Shown: positions 1 through 9,039, counted from the stretch's first letter. The stretch: DNA of 64,000 nt from an uncultured Oscillospiraceae bacterium (GCA_934481445.1 CAKSPC010000001.1:54462-118461); one strand, 5' to 3'. Numbers and translations: made by a program. Notes: generated by a model from the letters alone, not told the origin.

Positions 1-170
1 TCGGGAAGCTCGTCCACGTTCGGGAATACAGAAACGCAGGCAGTTTCCCCAACGACCTTGATAAGCTTCCCCGCTATTACATCCGCAAGCTTTTTAAGCC
101 TTTCCTCCCGGGAAAGCGAGTAAGGAAACGCCGTCAGCAGCGCTTCCTTTTCCGAAACAAGCCTATTCAT
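1..170 (-). CDS. Phage tail protein I (gpI-like), 5' part only
   Basis: ATG at 170 opens a frame that stays open to the window edge, giving the first 56 residues. The last bases of the baseplate J gene overlap this start by 8 bases, the coupling usual for J followed by I in P2-type tails. In P2, gpI is a baseplate wedge protein acting with gpJ and gpW. The visible part is a short helical N-terminus with no diagnostic motif, so the call rests mainly on gene order. Confidence 0.6.
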   Translation of the reverse strand, partial: MNRLVSEKEALLTAFPYSLSREERLKKLADVIAGKLIKVVGETACVSVFPNVDELP

Positions 171-1317
171 CCTCGTATCCTCCGTTTGTGATCACCGCTT
201 TTGCAATGTCCGTGTGCGCCACCTGCGGTGTGAGATGATCCGACCCGTCGCGAAGAGCAGTAAACACGGGCGACTTTATCTCAACGCGCTTTGCGCCCGT
301 GCCGCTCAACAGCCACATAAGCCGTGACGGGTTGATATCCCTCCCGATTTTTTTACACTGCCAGTCCGCATATTCGCTGATGGCTCCGCGAATAGCCGCC
401 TCAATGTCCGCCGCCGATTTCTCCGTGCTGCGGTCAATGTAGTATGTAAGCTCTATCTTAAATTCGACCACCACAGGGTCGAGGACCTCCACCACATCCG
501 TAAGCGGTCTGACCTTATCGTCATTGCAGGCGGCAAGGATAGCGTTCTTCGTGCCGTCGTCGGCGATCTCGCCGTCGCTCATTATCGCAAAAATATCCAC
601 ATACCCGGGCTTATCCTTGGGGTTTATCGCACAAACATCCGCAATGCTCGTCGATACCGATTTCGCGTGATATTCATACGCTCCCTTCGGGCCTGCCGTG
701 CTGAATGCTTCAAGCCCCGCCCTCATCAGCTCGTAGTATTCCTCGTCGGTTGCCTGTTCCGCGCCGCCGTGGGAAGTATCGGTGTTCGCACAGGACGCGT
801 AATACATCACCTTATCGATATCCACAAGCACATTTATCTGCCCGGGCACATACCCGTTTCCGACCGTGCCCTCCGTTTCGCAGATAACTGTAACATCCGC
901 CGCAGTCGCTCCGATTGCTACCGCCGTATCCTCCGCCGTCGCCCACATCAGAGTCCCGCTGCTGTCTGTAACTCTTGTCCCCTTTGGTATCGGCACCGCC
1001 GTTTCCTGCGCCGCCGACAGCGTAAAGCGCACCACGCATTCCGCCGGCGTTGCCTGCGGTCTTGCCACGTTGTAGATCATCTCTCCGAGCGCGTCGAGAT
1101 TATCTCCCACCGCCCTCGACGGTATATTCTGATTTGCCGCGTAATTTATCATCACGCGCTGCTGTATGATGATCCCCGCGACCCACCGGATAAACAATTT
1201 ATCGGGGTCAGCCGGCAACAGCGTGCGCCCTGTGAGCGATTCGTAGTTTGCGGTAAGATCCGCGATCACCTCCGCGCTGTCCGTCGGTACAAACTGATAA
1301 TCAGTCGCTCTGCTCAT
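163..1317 (-). CDS. Baseplate J family protein
   Basis: This 384-residue protein has the profile of the P2 gpJ/Mu gp47 family, which forms baseplate wedges of contractile tails. The central part (about 80 to 260) carries the usual Gly- and Thr-rich segments for this family, with the HGGAEQATDEEYYELMR region near residue 190. It lies between a gp25/gpW gene (17-base overlap) and gpI, the canonical W-J-I order. Length matches the family. No regulatory signal of its own is seen; it belongs to the late tail operon read leftward. Confidence 0.9.
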   Translation of the reverse strand: MSRATDYQFVPTDSAEVIADLTANYESLTGRTLLPADPDKLFIRWVAGIIIQQRVMINYAANQNIPSRAVGDNLDALGEMIYNVARPQATPAECVVRFTLSAAQETAVPIPKGTRVTDSSGTLMWATAEDTAVAIGATAADVTVICETEGTVGNGYVPGQINVLVDIDKVMYYASCANTDTSHGGAEQATDEEYYELMRAGLEAFSTAGPKGAYEYHAKSVSTSIADVCAINPKDKPGYVDIFAIMSDGEIADDGTKNAILAACNDDKVRPLTDVVEVLDPVVVEFKIELTYYIDRSTEKSAADIEAAIRGAISEYADWQCKKIGRDINPSRLMWLLSGTGAKRVEIKSPVFTALRDGSDHLTPQVAHTDIAKAVITNGGYEDE

Positions 1318-1624
1318 CCGATATACTCACCTCCACCGTTAATATCATCCTGCCGTCCGCCGATTTCTCGAAATACACATCATCGAGCTTTGCCCGCGGC
1401 TCGAACTCTTCGAGCGCGTCCGAGATCTCCACGAAAGCCATAGCCTCCGCAACATCGATAGGCTTGTCCACAAACTCCATCGGCAGCCCGAATTCTCGGT
1501 ACATCGGCGCCGTCCCTCGCTTGGTATTGAGCAGGACGGCGATGTTCTGCAGCACGGAAAGCGGCTCGCTTCCCTGCTGTAAAACCAACGAATAATCATC
1601 GCCGGCGCTTACCTTGTACGACAT
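1301..1624 (-). CDS. Baseplate assembly protein W (gp25/gpW family)
   Basis: The 107-residue protein matches the GPW/gp25 family, a small baseplate wedge component with lysozyme-related fold in T4 gp25 but no enzymatic role. Visible hallmarks are the VLQNIAVLLNTKRGT-type segment near residue 25 and the REFGLP motif at about 43 to 48, followed by a C-terminal strand-rich part. It sits directly before the J gene and overlaps it, the normal order in P2-like tails. Confidence 0.88.
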   Translation of the reverse strand: MSYKVSAGDDYSLVLQQGSEPLSVLQNIAVLLNTKRGTAPMYREFGLPMEFVDKPIDVAEAMAFVEISDALEEFEPRAKLDDVYFEKSADGRMILTVEVSISDEQSD

Positions 1625-1636
1625 TGCCCCGCCTCC

Positions 1637-2032
1637 TTACTTGTTGTATTCTTTGAGCGATATCGCCACCCCCGCGGTTATGAGCTCCGATTTCTTGCCG
1701 TAGGTTTTCGCCGTAACTGTAAGATTGGTTATCACCCAGCGATAGTTTCCTATCGCCTTTTTCCCGATAACAAGCTTAAGCGTTTTGCCGCTCTTTTTGT
1801 AATCCTTAAGCTTTTGCAGTTCCTCCTCGACGTCAACGCCGAGTATCGCCGAAAGCGTCATGTTAAATGAGATCGTGTCCGCGTTGTTTCCCGTAAACTC
1901 GATTATCTCGTTCCCGCAATGCCGCTTGTGGCTGCCAAACGACGCGGAACTGCTTATCGTAAGCCCCGAAAAAGTTTCGACCTTGTTCGCCGAAACCGTG
2001 AAAACCACCTTCCCAAGACTACCGACCTTCAC
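1637..2032 (-). CDS. Phage tail protein U-like (gpU)
   Basis: This 131-residue protein resembles P2 gpU: an N-terminal strand pair, the SASFGSHKRHCGNEIIEFTG region that matches the family pattern of a conserved early block, and a C-terminal segment stating a correction of the measured baseline (YRWVITNLTVTAKTYG). In P2, gpU takes part in tail completion. Here it lies between the V and W baseplate genes rather than next to the tape measure gene, so it may instead be a baseplate part. The end overlaps the next gene by 4 bases. Confidence 0.6.
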   Translation of the reverse strand: MKVGSLGKVVFTVSANKVETFSGLTISSSASFGSHKRHCGNEIIEFTGNNADTISFNMTLSAILGVDVEEELQKLKDYKKSGKTLKLVIGKKAIGNYRWVITNLTVTAKTYGKKSELITAGVAISLKEYNK

Positions 2033-2406
2033 GTCAATCCCCCCATGATGATGCCGTCGCCGTTAAAATCATCGTTGTATTCGCACATCACTGTCTGCCC
2101 GATAAAAGGCAGCCAGCCGTAAACCCTCACCGTAATTTCGTGCGTGTGTGAGCTGTCCGGCGAAACTCCCCCTATCTCGTCGGGGTGACTGTTGGTGTAT
2201 TCCGCGCCGTTATTCAGCCCCCTGTCCGCCGAAGCGTGCTTCTCGCTGACATCCCATTTCTTCCCGTCAGACGTCAGCGAAAGCGTGATAAATGAGGAAT
2301 GATTGAGAACAGGCAGCCAGTCCGACACGATGTCCACATCGGGAAACTTGACCCTTGCCATCCTCCTTTTAACGTCCACTACTGTGACCGTACCTATCCT
2401 GAACAT
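2029..2406 (-). CDS. Baseplate assembly protein V (gpV-like spike)
   Basis: The 125-residue product starts at the ATG at 2406, 3 bases before the hub gene's stop codon region, rather than at an upstream ATG that would lie wholly inside the hub gene. The N-terminal part, GTVTVVDVKRRMARVKFPD, is the OB-fold signature of gpV/gp45-type spike proteins, and WLPVLN and GWLPFIGQTVMC are typical. It is shorter than P2 gpV (about 211 residues), lacking most of the beta-helix tip, so the spike would be blunt or tipped by another protein. Confidence 0.75.
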   Translation of the reverse strand: MFRIGTVTVVDVKRRMARVKFPDVDIVSDWLPVLNHSSFITLSLTSDGKKWDVSEKHASADRGLNNGAEYTNSHPDEIGGVSPDSSHTHEITVRVYGWLPFIGQTVMCEYNDDFNGDGIIMGGLT

Positions 2407-2408
2407 TG

Positions 2409-4013
2409 TCAACCTCCGTAAAGTATCTGATTTACCCGCGCCTGCACCTGCTCGTAGCTGTGTCCTGCGGCTTCCAGCAGCTCCTTGCGCTTGGGATATA
2501 CGTCCCATTCGCCGCGAATGACCTGCATAGCAAGCTGCTGTATCTCGTCGTCGCTGTCCGCCTTGCCGCCGCTCGTGCTCTCGCTTTCCGACAGGCACTT
2601 TCTTAGCGTGACCTGCGTGGTGTATCCGCCGGAAGATATGCTGTGCTTTGCCGTCTTGATGATGTATTTTCCGTCGCCAAAACCAAAATCGCACAATTCC
2701 ACCGTATTTCCCGCCGCAAGCTTCGGGTCGCCCGGGAACGTAAACGTCCCCGTTATCTCAAACTTGTTGTGCAGGCGGAGCAGCTTGTGCGCAAGTTCCT
2801 GTGCTTCCGCCTTGCTCGATACCCTCTGCCGCACCTGCAGGCATTGCTGATTGTCGCTGTTTTCGTTGTAATTGTCCGCGTATTCGGTGGCGGATATGAC
2901 CGTGCCGCTCGTTGTGGTGTAGGATACCCTGCAAGAGGTGTAGCAGTTGTTTGTGCCCGTGGACAGCTTGTACTTGGTATAGCCGCCCTCCTCGCCGTAC
3001 TTTATCTTTTTGACAGCCTTTTTGCCCTCATATGCCGCCTGGTCAAACACCACAAGTATATTATTTGTGGCTTTGAGAGAGCACCCGGCGTTGTGGCACA
3101 GCTTTTGCAGAAATGCAATGTCGGATGTCCGATACTGCTCCACGCGGGAATACTTTGGATCGTACCCGCTCTCAAAAAGCACACCCATCCTGTTCTGCCG
3201 CGCGATCTCACCCGCGATCTCCGAAAGCGTGATATTTTCCCACGACTTTGACTTTAAGGTCTGCCGCACGGTGTTGCTGTATGACAGCGACGTAGCCTTT
3301 ATCGTAACGGTCGCAGGCGGACCCTGCGCGTCTATGCTGTCAAGCTCAAACTGCCCGCAGTCAAGCACAATATCCCTGCCGTCGTTGTTGCCGTTTCTAA
3401 GCACGATAACAGCGGAAATTTTAAGTCCCTTGCCCGTCTGAACTTGCTTTGTATCTGATTTCGTGCCGCTTGATTTTTTGGCCGCCGAAGAGCTCGAAGG
3501 GGCGGACGAAGAACTTCCGCCCCCGCCCACGGATTTAAGGTTGTTGCCCTTAATGTATCCCGTTTTCCCCGAATAGGAGATTTTCGCCCAGCTCGAACAA
3601 AACCCGAGCACCGCGACAATAGTGCCGTAGGGCAGTTTGCCGATGACCTTGTATTTCTCGCCCGCTCCCTTTCGGATGTTTACACCCGTTGAAGCGGTGA
3701 CCTTGTACCTTGGGTTATCGCTGTTGGTGCCTGAGGATCCCGACCCCGAAGCCGCAGACGAACTTGTGCCGCTTTCCGGCGCGGCAGATATCACCGAGCC
3801 GCCCAGAGCACCGCCCTCAATTATGCTGTTAAGCCATTTCCGCAGCCATTTGCCGTCGCGGTCCGCAACTTTTATCTGCAGGTCGTCCGCCTCGTCCTCC
3901 TCGTTGTCCACATACTCAAACGATATGTACCCTTTGTTGACGTAAACCGTGATATCCACGCCGCCGAGTACGACCTGCGTTTCCGCGCGGCGCGCAAGAT
4001 ATTTGTCGCTCAT
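2409..4013 (-). CDS. Baseplate hub / late control D-like protein with SH3b domain
   Basis: The ATG at 4013 overlaps the stop of the X gene (ATGA) and gives 534 residues. Residues about 200 to 430 match the gpD/VgrG-type hub fold of P2-like phages. Inserted in the N-terminal third (about 105 to 165) is an SH3b module recognisable by VNIRKGAGEKYKVIGKLPYG and a GKTGYIKGNNL end, flanked by two Ser/Gly-rich linkers. SH3b modules bind peptidoglycan, so the hub may contact the cell wall during infection. This fusion is uncommon in P2 gpD itself but is seen in phages of Firmicutes. Confidence 0.82.
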   Translation of the reverse strand: MSDKYLARRAETQVVLGGVDITVYVNKGYISFEYVDNEEDEADDLQIKVADRDGKWLRKWLNSIIEGGALGGSVISAAPESGTSSSAASGSGSSGTNSDNPRYKVTASTGVNIRKGAGEKYKVIGKLPYGTIVAVLGFCSSWAKISYSGKTGYIKGNNLKSVGGGGSSSSAPSSSSAAKKSSGTKSDTKQVQTGKGLKISAVIVLRNGNNDGRDIVLDCGQFELDSIDAQGPPATVTIKATSLSYSNTVRQTLKSKSWENITLSEIAGEIARQNRMGVLFESGYDPKYSRVEQYRTSDIAFLQKLCHNAGCSLKATNNILVVFDQAAYEGKKAVKKIKYGEEGGYTKYKLSTGTNNCYTSCRVSYTTTSGTVISATEYADNYNENSDNQQCLQVRQRVSSKAEAQELAHKLLRLHNKFEITGTFTFPGDPKLAAGNTVELCDFGFGDGKYIIKTAKHSISSGGYTTQVTLRKCLSESESTSGGKADSDDEIQQLAMQVIRGEWDVYPKRKELLEAAGHSYEQVQARVNQILYGG

Positions 4014-4222
4014 CCGCTCGCCCTCTTCCACGGCGGCAGATCGTCCGCCGATATCCGCTCCTCAACCTCGGGGACGTCAAGAACCGCTCCCTCCGAAAAG
4101 ATGTAGACCTCGCGGTATTCGGGGTTTGCGTTGATAAGCACGTCCGTAAACTTAACATCGCCATACATCCGGTAGGCAATGCCGTCCCACATATCGCCCT
4201 GCTTTGTCGTGTATGTGCTCAT
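4010..4222 (-). CDS. Tail protein X (LysM-like, gpX)
   Basis: The 70-residue protein is a single LysM-like unit: YTTKQGDMWDGIAYRMYGD at the N-terminus, then NPEYRE and a short C-terminus. P2 gpX-type proteins sit in the tail/baseplate hub and probably hold peptidoglycan. It overlaps the tape measure gene stop by 4 bases and the hub gene start by 4 bases, so all three are translationally coupled. Confidence 0.88.
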   Translation of the reverse strand: MSTYTTKQGDMWDGIAYRMYGDVKFTDVLINANPEYREVYIFSEGAVLDVPEVEERISADDLPPWKRASG

Positions 4223-7200
4223 GCGTACACACTCCTTTGCCTGTCGATGCCCGCTTCCTCCAGCGCGTCTTTGACCATGTCCACAAGCCGCTCGGACATC
4301 TCCTGCAGCTTATCCTCGGTCGTGCCGCTCACCTCTCCGTTTATCACAAACTGCGGTGATATAGTGATTTGCGCTCCCGCGCCGCCGCTGCCGAAAAGCA
4401 GCGCCTTGGTGTTGTCGGCGTTTATAACTCTTTCCCCGCCGCGCATCGCCACAAGTTCCGGTCCTTCTTCGCCCACAAGGGCAATGCCCGATTGAGCTGA
4501 CGATGTGCCGGATGCATACTGCGGTATATTGTCAAATTCGCGGAAACCGCGAACGCTCCCCTCATATGCCTTATCGGATGCGCTTGCTCCCGCCAGCGCC
4601 TGTGCCGCGGCCGCCGCAACGATGTCCGCCGCGTCGGTGACCGAGCCCTTTCCCGCAAGGATAGCGTCGGCGTATGCCTGTATCGTAGCCTTTGCCGCCT
4701 CTTCCGCCGTGTCGCTCATATTCATGCCTTCCACGGCGTCCTCCATATCGCTGACGATGCCATCCATCGTGTCGTTGATATCGACCTTGTAATCGGCAAG
4801 TGACTTTGAAACCTCTTCCTGTGCCTTTTTCTGCTCCTCAAAGTTGCGCACCATGGCTTTAAGTTCCTCGTCCGTTGCGTCCGCCATGCCCGCGATCACG
4901 TTTACGGAGTCCTTTGAACCGTCCGCAAACGAAGCGATGATGTCGCTCAATCCCTCAATATCGCCCGTTCTCCCGGACAGCGATTGGAGATTGTAGTTGT
5001 AGTTGTCCCAGTATTCCGCCTGCGATTCCAGCGCGGTGTTTATTGTGTCAATGCTTGTCGGCAGCGTTTCCTCGGCGTTGGTCCAGAGATTGTATTGCCC
5101 GTTAACGCTTTCATAAGCCGCCTGATATGCGTCGTTGTATGCCTGCAAAAGCGTGGCCGTCTGCTCCGTGACATCGTTCACCGCAATAGACACAGCGTCA
5201 TATGCGGATACTGTCTGTTCGGACGCGCCTGCTACAATGTCGCTGTATTCGACACCTACGCTCTCGCATTCCGCAATCGCCGCATTGACCTCTCTTAAGT
5301 CGTTAAGGACTTTCTGCCGCTCCTCCGAAGCCTTATCAAGGTCGTTCGTGTAATCACTCTTTCCAAAAATACCGCCGAGGAAAGAGTAATCAAGAGTCAT
5401 TTCCACAAAGCTTCTTTCGCGGAAATACGCCTGCTCGTATGCCGTTTCTGCCTTTTCGGCCTGCTCCTGCAATTGCTGCTGTTTTATTGTCAGCTCCGCA
5501 AGATTATCATGCGCCGCCTTGTACTTAGCCTGTATGCTTTCAGAGCCTGCCGCCCTGTCAATAGCGCCGGAAAGGCCGTCCAGCTTTCCCGTCACGTTCT
5601 CGACCGTCAGCCCGAGCGTGGGATACATCTCGTTAAGCTTTTCAAGGATAGGCTGCATAAGAGCTTCCTTGTGCGCCGCCGTTTCCGAGGATACGGCAAT
5701 ATCCTTGAGTTTTGCCGCCAACACCTGCGCCTGCTCCTGCTGTTCCGCGATGGAGTCCGTGCCCTCGTTATAAGAGGAGAGAAGCTCCGATGTGGAGTCA
5801 TGCAGCGAATCTATCTCCGCATATAGTTCGGAAACGGAAAACGACTGCTGCTCAATGGTCGATGTTGCCTCGTCAAGGTCGTATTTAAGTGCCCGTGCTT
5901 GATTGGAAGTTTCGCCGAAGGTATCGCAAGCTGTCTGATATTCGCTGTTAAGCTGCTCTACTCTGTTCTGCTGCTCCTGTGATGCCGTCGTAAGCGTCAG
6001 CGTTTCGAGCCGTGCCGCCTTGGTCGCCTCGGAATAGCCGATAAGCCCCGCCGTAAGCGCAACTACCGATATCGCGATAATGCCCGCAGGGTTCGCAAGC
6101 ATTGCCGCGTTCAGTTTCATCTGCGCTCCCGCCGCCGCAAACTGCGCCGCCACATTTTTTGACAGGTTGACGTTAAGCAGCATAAGCAATCCGTTTTCAC
6201 TGGCCTTTAAGCCGATACCCGCCGCTGAAAGAGCATTAGATATCTTCTTCGCCGCCGAAAACGCCGCATATCCCGCTACAACAACTCCGATCTCCGCGCC
6301 GACCGCCATGATACCCTTTACTACCGCCGGATTTTCCTCGCAAAATACGTTTATATCAGATATGATCTGCGTACCTGTCTGAGTAAGCCTGCGGAGCTCA
6401 TCTTCATACAGACTGCCGACGGTCATCTTAAGACCGTCGGTGGCAGAATCAAGCAGTGTAACATCGCCCTGCAGGTTGTCAAGCTTGATGTCAGCCATCT
6501 TCTGCGCCGCGCCCGTGCAGTTGTTTATCTTTTCGGTAAGCGACTGATAATCAGCTTCCGAAGAATTTATTATCGCAAGCAGACCGTTATATCCTCGCTG
6601 TCCCGCAATGGCCATTGCATTCTGAACCCGCTCCGCCTCGGTCATCTGCTCAAAGTATCCGCGCAGTTCGTTTATGGAGTCGGAGAACCCGTCGATGGTA
6701 CCATCGGCATTTACCGCCGAATATTCCACCTCTCCGAAAGCTTCGGCGGTAAGCGTCGCACCGTTGAGTAATCCGTTAAACGTATTTTTCAGCGCAGTTC
6801 CCGCAACGGAGCCCTTAACGCCCGCATTTGCCATCAGACCTACGCCTACCGCAACATCCTCAATGCTGTATCCGAGCGCGCCTGCTATCGCACCCGCGCC
6901 CGAAAATGTTTCTCCCATAACAGCGACATTGGTGTTGCTGTTTGTGGCGGCCGCCGCAAGTACATCGGCAAAATGCGCGGTATCCTTTGCAGTAAGCCCG
7001 AATGCGGTCAGATTGTCTGTAACGATATCCGATACAAGCGCCAGATCCTCGCCGGAAGCGGCGGCAAGGTTTATCATGCCGTCCATGCCGGAAAGCATTT
7101 CGTTTGCGTCCCAGCCCGCCATACCCATGTAGGTCATAGCCTCGGCCGATTGGTTCGCCGTGAATGCAGTATCAGCGCCAAGCTGCTTTGCTTTCGCCGA

Positions 7201-7881
7201 CAGTTCTTCCATTTGCAGAGCATTTGCGCCTGAAAGAGCCTCAACGGTACTCATTGTCCCGTCGAACTCCATCGACACATCAATGCAGTTCTGATATGCG
7301 TCCGCGATTTTATTCAGCGCGGTGCCGATTCCCGCCGCCGCCAAAGCCGCTCCGACAGTTTCAAACGCCGTTGCGCCGACGTCGCCATACTGCTTTGCTT
7401 CCTCGGCAGCCTTCTCCTCCTGCTTTGTCAGCTCTTCGACCTGCGCCTTCAGACGGTTGCTCTCGCCCGCAAGCTGTTCCATGTTAATGCCCGCTTCGGA
7501 GAGATTCTGCCCCATCTGCTGTAAGCGCTGATTTTTGTCCGCAATGGCCTGTTCCGTGTTCGCAATGCGGTTTTTCAGTTCGACTTCCTTTGCCGCAAGC
7601 TGCGCTTCCTGCGCCGTGGTGTCCTCGGTGCTGCCCCTGAGCTTTGCAAGTCCGCTTTGAGTTATTTCAAGCTGTTTTTGGTATGTAGCAAGCTGCTTTG
7701 TTGTCCGCTCGATACCCGCCTGCTGCTTTTGATATGCAGCAATATCGCTCTGCTGCTTGTTTAGCGTCTGTATCTCCTTTTGGGTCGCCGTAAGTATCTT
7801 TTGGGCAGAGTTAAACGTTCCCCTAAAGGTTTCGCCCATCTTTGCGCCGAGCTTAAACAGCATTTCATACTGCTTTTCCAT
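4219..7881 (-). CDS. Phage tail tape measure protein
   Basis: At 1,220 residues this is the longest gene of the prophage. The N-terminus (about 15 to 165) is a long Gln/Glu/Lys coiled coil. A TP901-type core follows (about 170 to 450, with AYQNCIDVSMEFDGTMSTVE and repeated Ala/Gly-rich segments). Hydrophobic stretches near 520 to 620 can insert in the host membrane. The C-terminus holds GIALVGEEGPELVAMRGGERV, a motif common at tape measure ends. It sets tail length and is ejected ahead of DNA. It starts 18 bases after the chaperone extension ends. Confidence 0.93.
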   Translation of the reverse strand: MEKQYEMLFKLGAKMGETFRGTFNSAQKILTATQKEIQTLNKQQSDIAAYQKQQAGIERTTKQLATYQKQLEITQSGLAKLRGSTEDTTAQEAQLAAKEVELKNRIANTEQAIADKNQRLQQMGQNLSEAGINMEQLAGESNRLKAQVEELTKQEEKAAEEAKQYGDVGATAFETVGAALAAAGIGTALNKIADAYQNCIDVSMEFDGTMSTVEALSGANALQMEELSAKAKQLGADTAFTANQSAEAMTYMGMAGWDANEMLSGMDGMINLAAASGEDLALVSDIVTDNLTAFGLTAKDTAHFADVLAAAATNSNTNVAVMGETFSGAGAIAGALGYSIEDVAVGVGLMANAGVKGSVAGTALKNTFNGLLNGATLTAEAFGEVEYSAVNADGTIDGFSDSINELRGYFEQMTEAERVQNAMAIAGQRGYNGLLAIINSSEADYQSLTEKINNCTGAAQKMADIKLDNLQGDVTLLDSATDGLKMTVGSLYEDELRRLTQTGTQIISDINVFCEENPAVVKGIMAVGAEIGVVVAGYAAFSAAKKISNALSAAGIGLKASENGLLMLLNVNLSKNVAAQFAAAGAQMKLNAAMLANPAGIIAISVVALTAGLIGYSEATKAARLETLTLTTASQEQQNRVEQLNSEYQTACDTFGETSNQARALKYDLDEATSTIEQQSFSVSELYAEIDSLHDSTSELLSSYNEGTDSIAEQQEQAQVLAAKLKDIAVSSETAAHKEALMQPILEKLNEMYPTLGLTVENVTGKLDGLSGAIDRAAGSESIQAKYKAAHDNLAELTIKQQQLQEQAEKAETAYEQAYFRERSFVEMTLDYSFLGGIFGKSDYTNDLDKASEERQKVLNDLREVNAAIAECESVGVEYSDIVAGASEQTVSAYDAVSIAVNDVTEQTATLLQAYNDAYQAAYESVNGQYNLWTNAEETLPTSIDTINTALESQAEYWDNYNYNLQSLSGRTGDIEGLSDIIASFADGSKDSVNVIAGMADATDEELKAMVRNFEEQKKAQEEVSKSLADYKVDINDTMDGIVSDMEDAVEGMNMSDTAEEAAKATIQAYADAILAGKGSVTDAADIVAAAAAQALAGASASDKAYEGSVRGFREFDNIPQYASGTSSAQSGIALVGEEGPELVAMRGGERVINADNTKALLFGSGGAGAQITISPQFVINGEVSGTTEDKLQEMSERLVDMVKDALEEAGIDRQRSVYA

Positions 7882-7898
7882 TCATCCCACGCCCTTTC

Positions 7899-8419
7899 TT
7901 ACTTTTCCGATTCCTTGAGGAGATCATTGTGCGCCACGATCCACTGCCGGATCTCTTTCAGCGGCTGTGTCAGCCAGAACGAAACAGGCGCATACCCGCA
8001 CTTTGCCAGCACGAGAATATTACGCCTCAGCGTTTCAACGTTGCAGCTCCCAGCAAGAAAAAACGTGCTCTGTTTCTTGCCTGATCAAAGTCTTTGATGG
8101 GGATTTTATAAAAGAAATCTACGCCGACAGGCTTTGTACAAGCCCTAGCAGCTACGCGAATAAGGTAGTTTCCATCGTTGACAGCACCGAAGTACATGGG
8201 CTTTCTCAGCATTCCGAGCTCCTCCTCGATATTCAGCGCGTCCGCGCCCGTCAGGCTGTCAAAGTCAAACGACAGCTCCGTTATCTCTTCTCCGTTGTAA
8301 AGCACGGGCTTTGAAAGGCGCAGCACGTTCTCAACGCTGGTATCCGCCATCTTGGCAAACTCCTTTTCCACGAGCTCATCCATACTCTCGACCTTTTCGA
8401 TGTCAGCCGTCTTTGCCAT
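7899..8419 (-). CDS. Tail assembly chaperone E+E' fusion by -1 frameshift
   Basis: Reading the chaperone gene to the heptamer T TTT TTC (minus strand, bases 8063 to 8057) and slipping back one base continues an open frame for 53 codons to a TAA at 7901 to 7899, with base 8057 read twice. The extension is Trp-containing and ends 17 bases before the tape measure start, exactly where gpE+E' (P2) or gpGT (lambda) extensions lie. Without the slip, this 130-base stretch would have no gene. Frameshifted chaperones bind the tape measure protein and recruit tube subunits during tail assembly. Not tested experimentally here; the sequence logic is strong. Confidence 0.8.
8027..8419 (-). CDS. Tail assembly chaperone (gpE-like), zero-frame product
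   Basis: The unshifted product has 130 residues from the ATG at 8419, which lies 10 bases after GGAGG; a TTG two codons earlier is the alternative. It is acidic at the N-terminus and ends shortly after the slippery site. The position between tube and tape measure genes and the family pattern (phage tail assembly chaperone proteins, E or 41/14 type) support the role. The protein is not part of the virion in the model systems. Confidence 0.8.
   Translation of the reverse strand: MAKTADIEKVESMDELVEKEFAKMADTSVENVLRLSKPVLYNGEEITELSFDFDSLTGADALNIEEELGMLRKPMYFGAVNDGNYLIRVAARACTKPVGVDFFYKIPIKDFDQARNRARFFLLGAATLKR
8057..8063 (-). promoter_or_regulatory. Slippery heptamer for -1 ribosomal frameshift
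   Basis: On the minus strand the bases read T TTT TTC in the zero frame, the X XXY YYZ form favoured for tandem -1 slippage. Ten codons of zero frame remain after it, and the -1 frame is open through to 7899. I see no strong pseudoknot right after it, which fits other tail chaperone genes where the heptamer alone can suffice. Confidence 0.78.
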
Positions 8420-8447
8420 ATTCAAAATTCCTCCTTAAATATAAAAG

Positions 8448-8474
8448 CTGTCCCCTGCACAGCGCAGGGAACAG
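8448..8474 (-). terminator. Hairpin between tube and chaperone genes
   Basis: An 11-bp stem with one G-T pair (CTGTTCCCTGC with GCAGGGGACAG) and a 5-base loop, followed on the minus strand by CTTTTATATTT. It is probably a leaky terminator or an RNA processing site that keeps tube and sheath messages more abundant than the chaperone message downstream. Confidence 0.5.
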
Positions 8475-8491
8475 CAATCATTATGTGTTAT

Positions 8492-9022
8492 TTAGGACAT
8501 ACCAAGACACTTGCGGATCTCCGCCGCGCGGTCCTTACCCGTGTGGTCGATGTAGCGGAAATTCAGCGGGTCATACTCGCAGAGCTTCTTGCCGTTCGCG
8601 TCTATCTCCGCATAGTAGTGCACCGCATATTCGCCGTTCACCGAGATTGGCGACGCGTTCTTGACGGTGCCGCCGGTAAGCTTTTTCGGCACAACGCGCA
8701 TGATGATCTTTTTCTGCTTTGTTTCCAGCTCGCCGCCGCTGTAGTTGTAATGCTGGTCAGCACGCCACAGCGAAAGCGTGTGGACGCGCTCCTCCGCAAG
8801 GGCATATGCCGCCTCGTTTGTATGGTTAAACTTAAACGTGGTGGTCATTGCCTTGAGATGCGCCGCCACAGGAACCTCGATCTCGCCGAGAACGCCCGCG
8901 CCGCTTACGCTAAATACTTCGTTCTCAAAGTCGGGCAGGTCGACCTCCGCCACGCCGTAAAACATCTTTTCGTCCTCATATACCGAATAGGCGATTACGC
9001 CCTCGTCAACACCATTAGGCAT
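8492..9022 (-). CDS. Major tail tube protein (gpFII-like)
   Basis: The 176-residue product fits the P2 gpFII family: N-terminal VDLPDFENEV segment, a central ALAEERVHTLSLWRADQHY block and a strand-rich C-terminus, with normal family length. It would polymerise as hexameric rings into the inner tail tube. It lies directly downstream of the sheath gene, as in P2 (FI-FII order), and ahead of the chaperone gene. Confidence 0.88.
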   Translation of the reverse strand: MPNGVDEGVIAYSVYEDEKMFYGVAEVDLPDFENEVFSVSGAGVLGEIEVPVAAHLKAMTTTFKFNHTNEAAYALAEERVHTLSLWRADQHYNYSGGELETKQKKIIMRVVPKKLTGGTVKNASPISVNGEYAVHYYAEIDANGKKLCEYDPLNFRYIDHTGKDRAAEIRKCLGMS

Positions 9023-9039
9023 TTAAATTCCTCCTTCCG

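Noticed and set aside
667-1443. Long plus-strand frame of 258 codons
   Set aside because: It lies opposite the baseplate J gene, is rich in Arg and His as expected for antisense of a GC-rich gene, and has no ribosome site.
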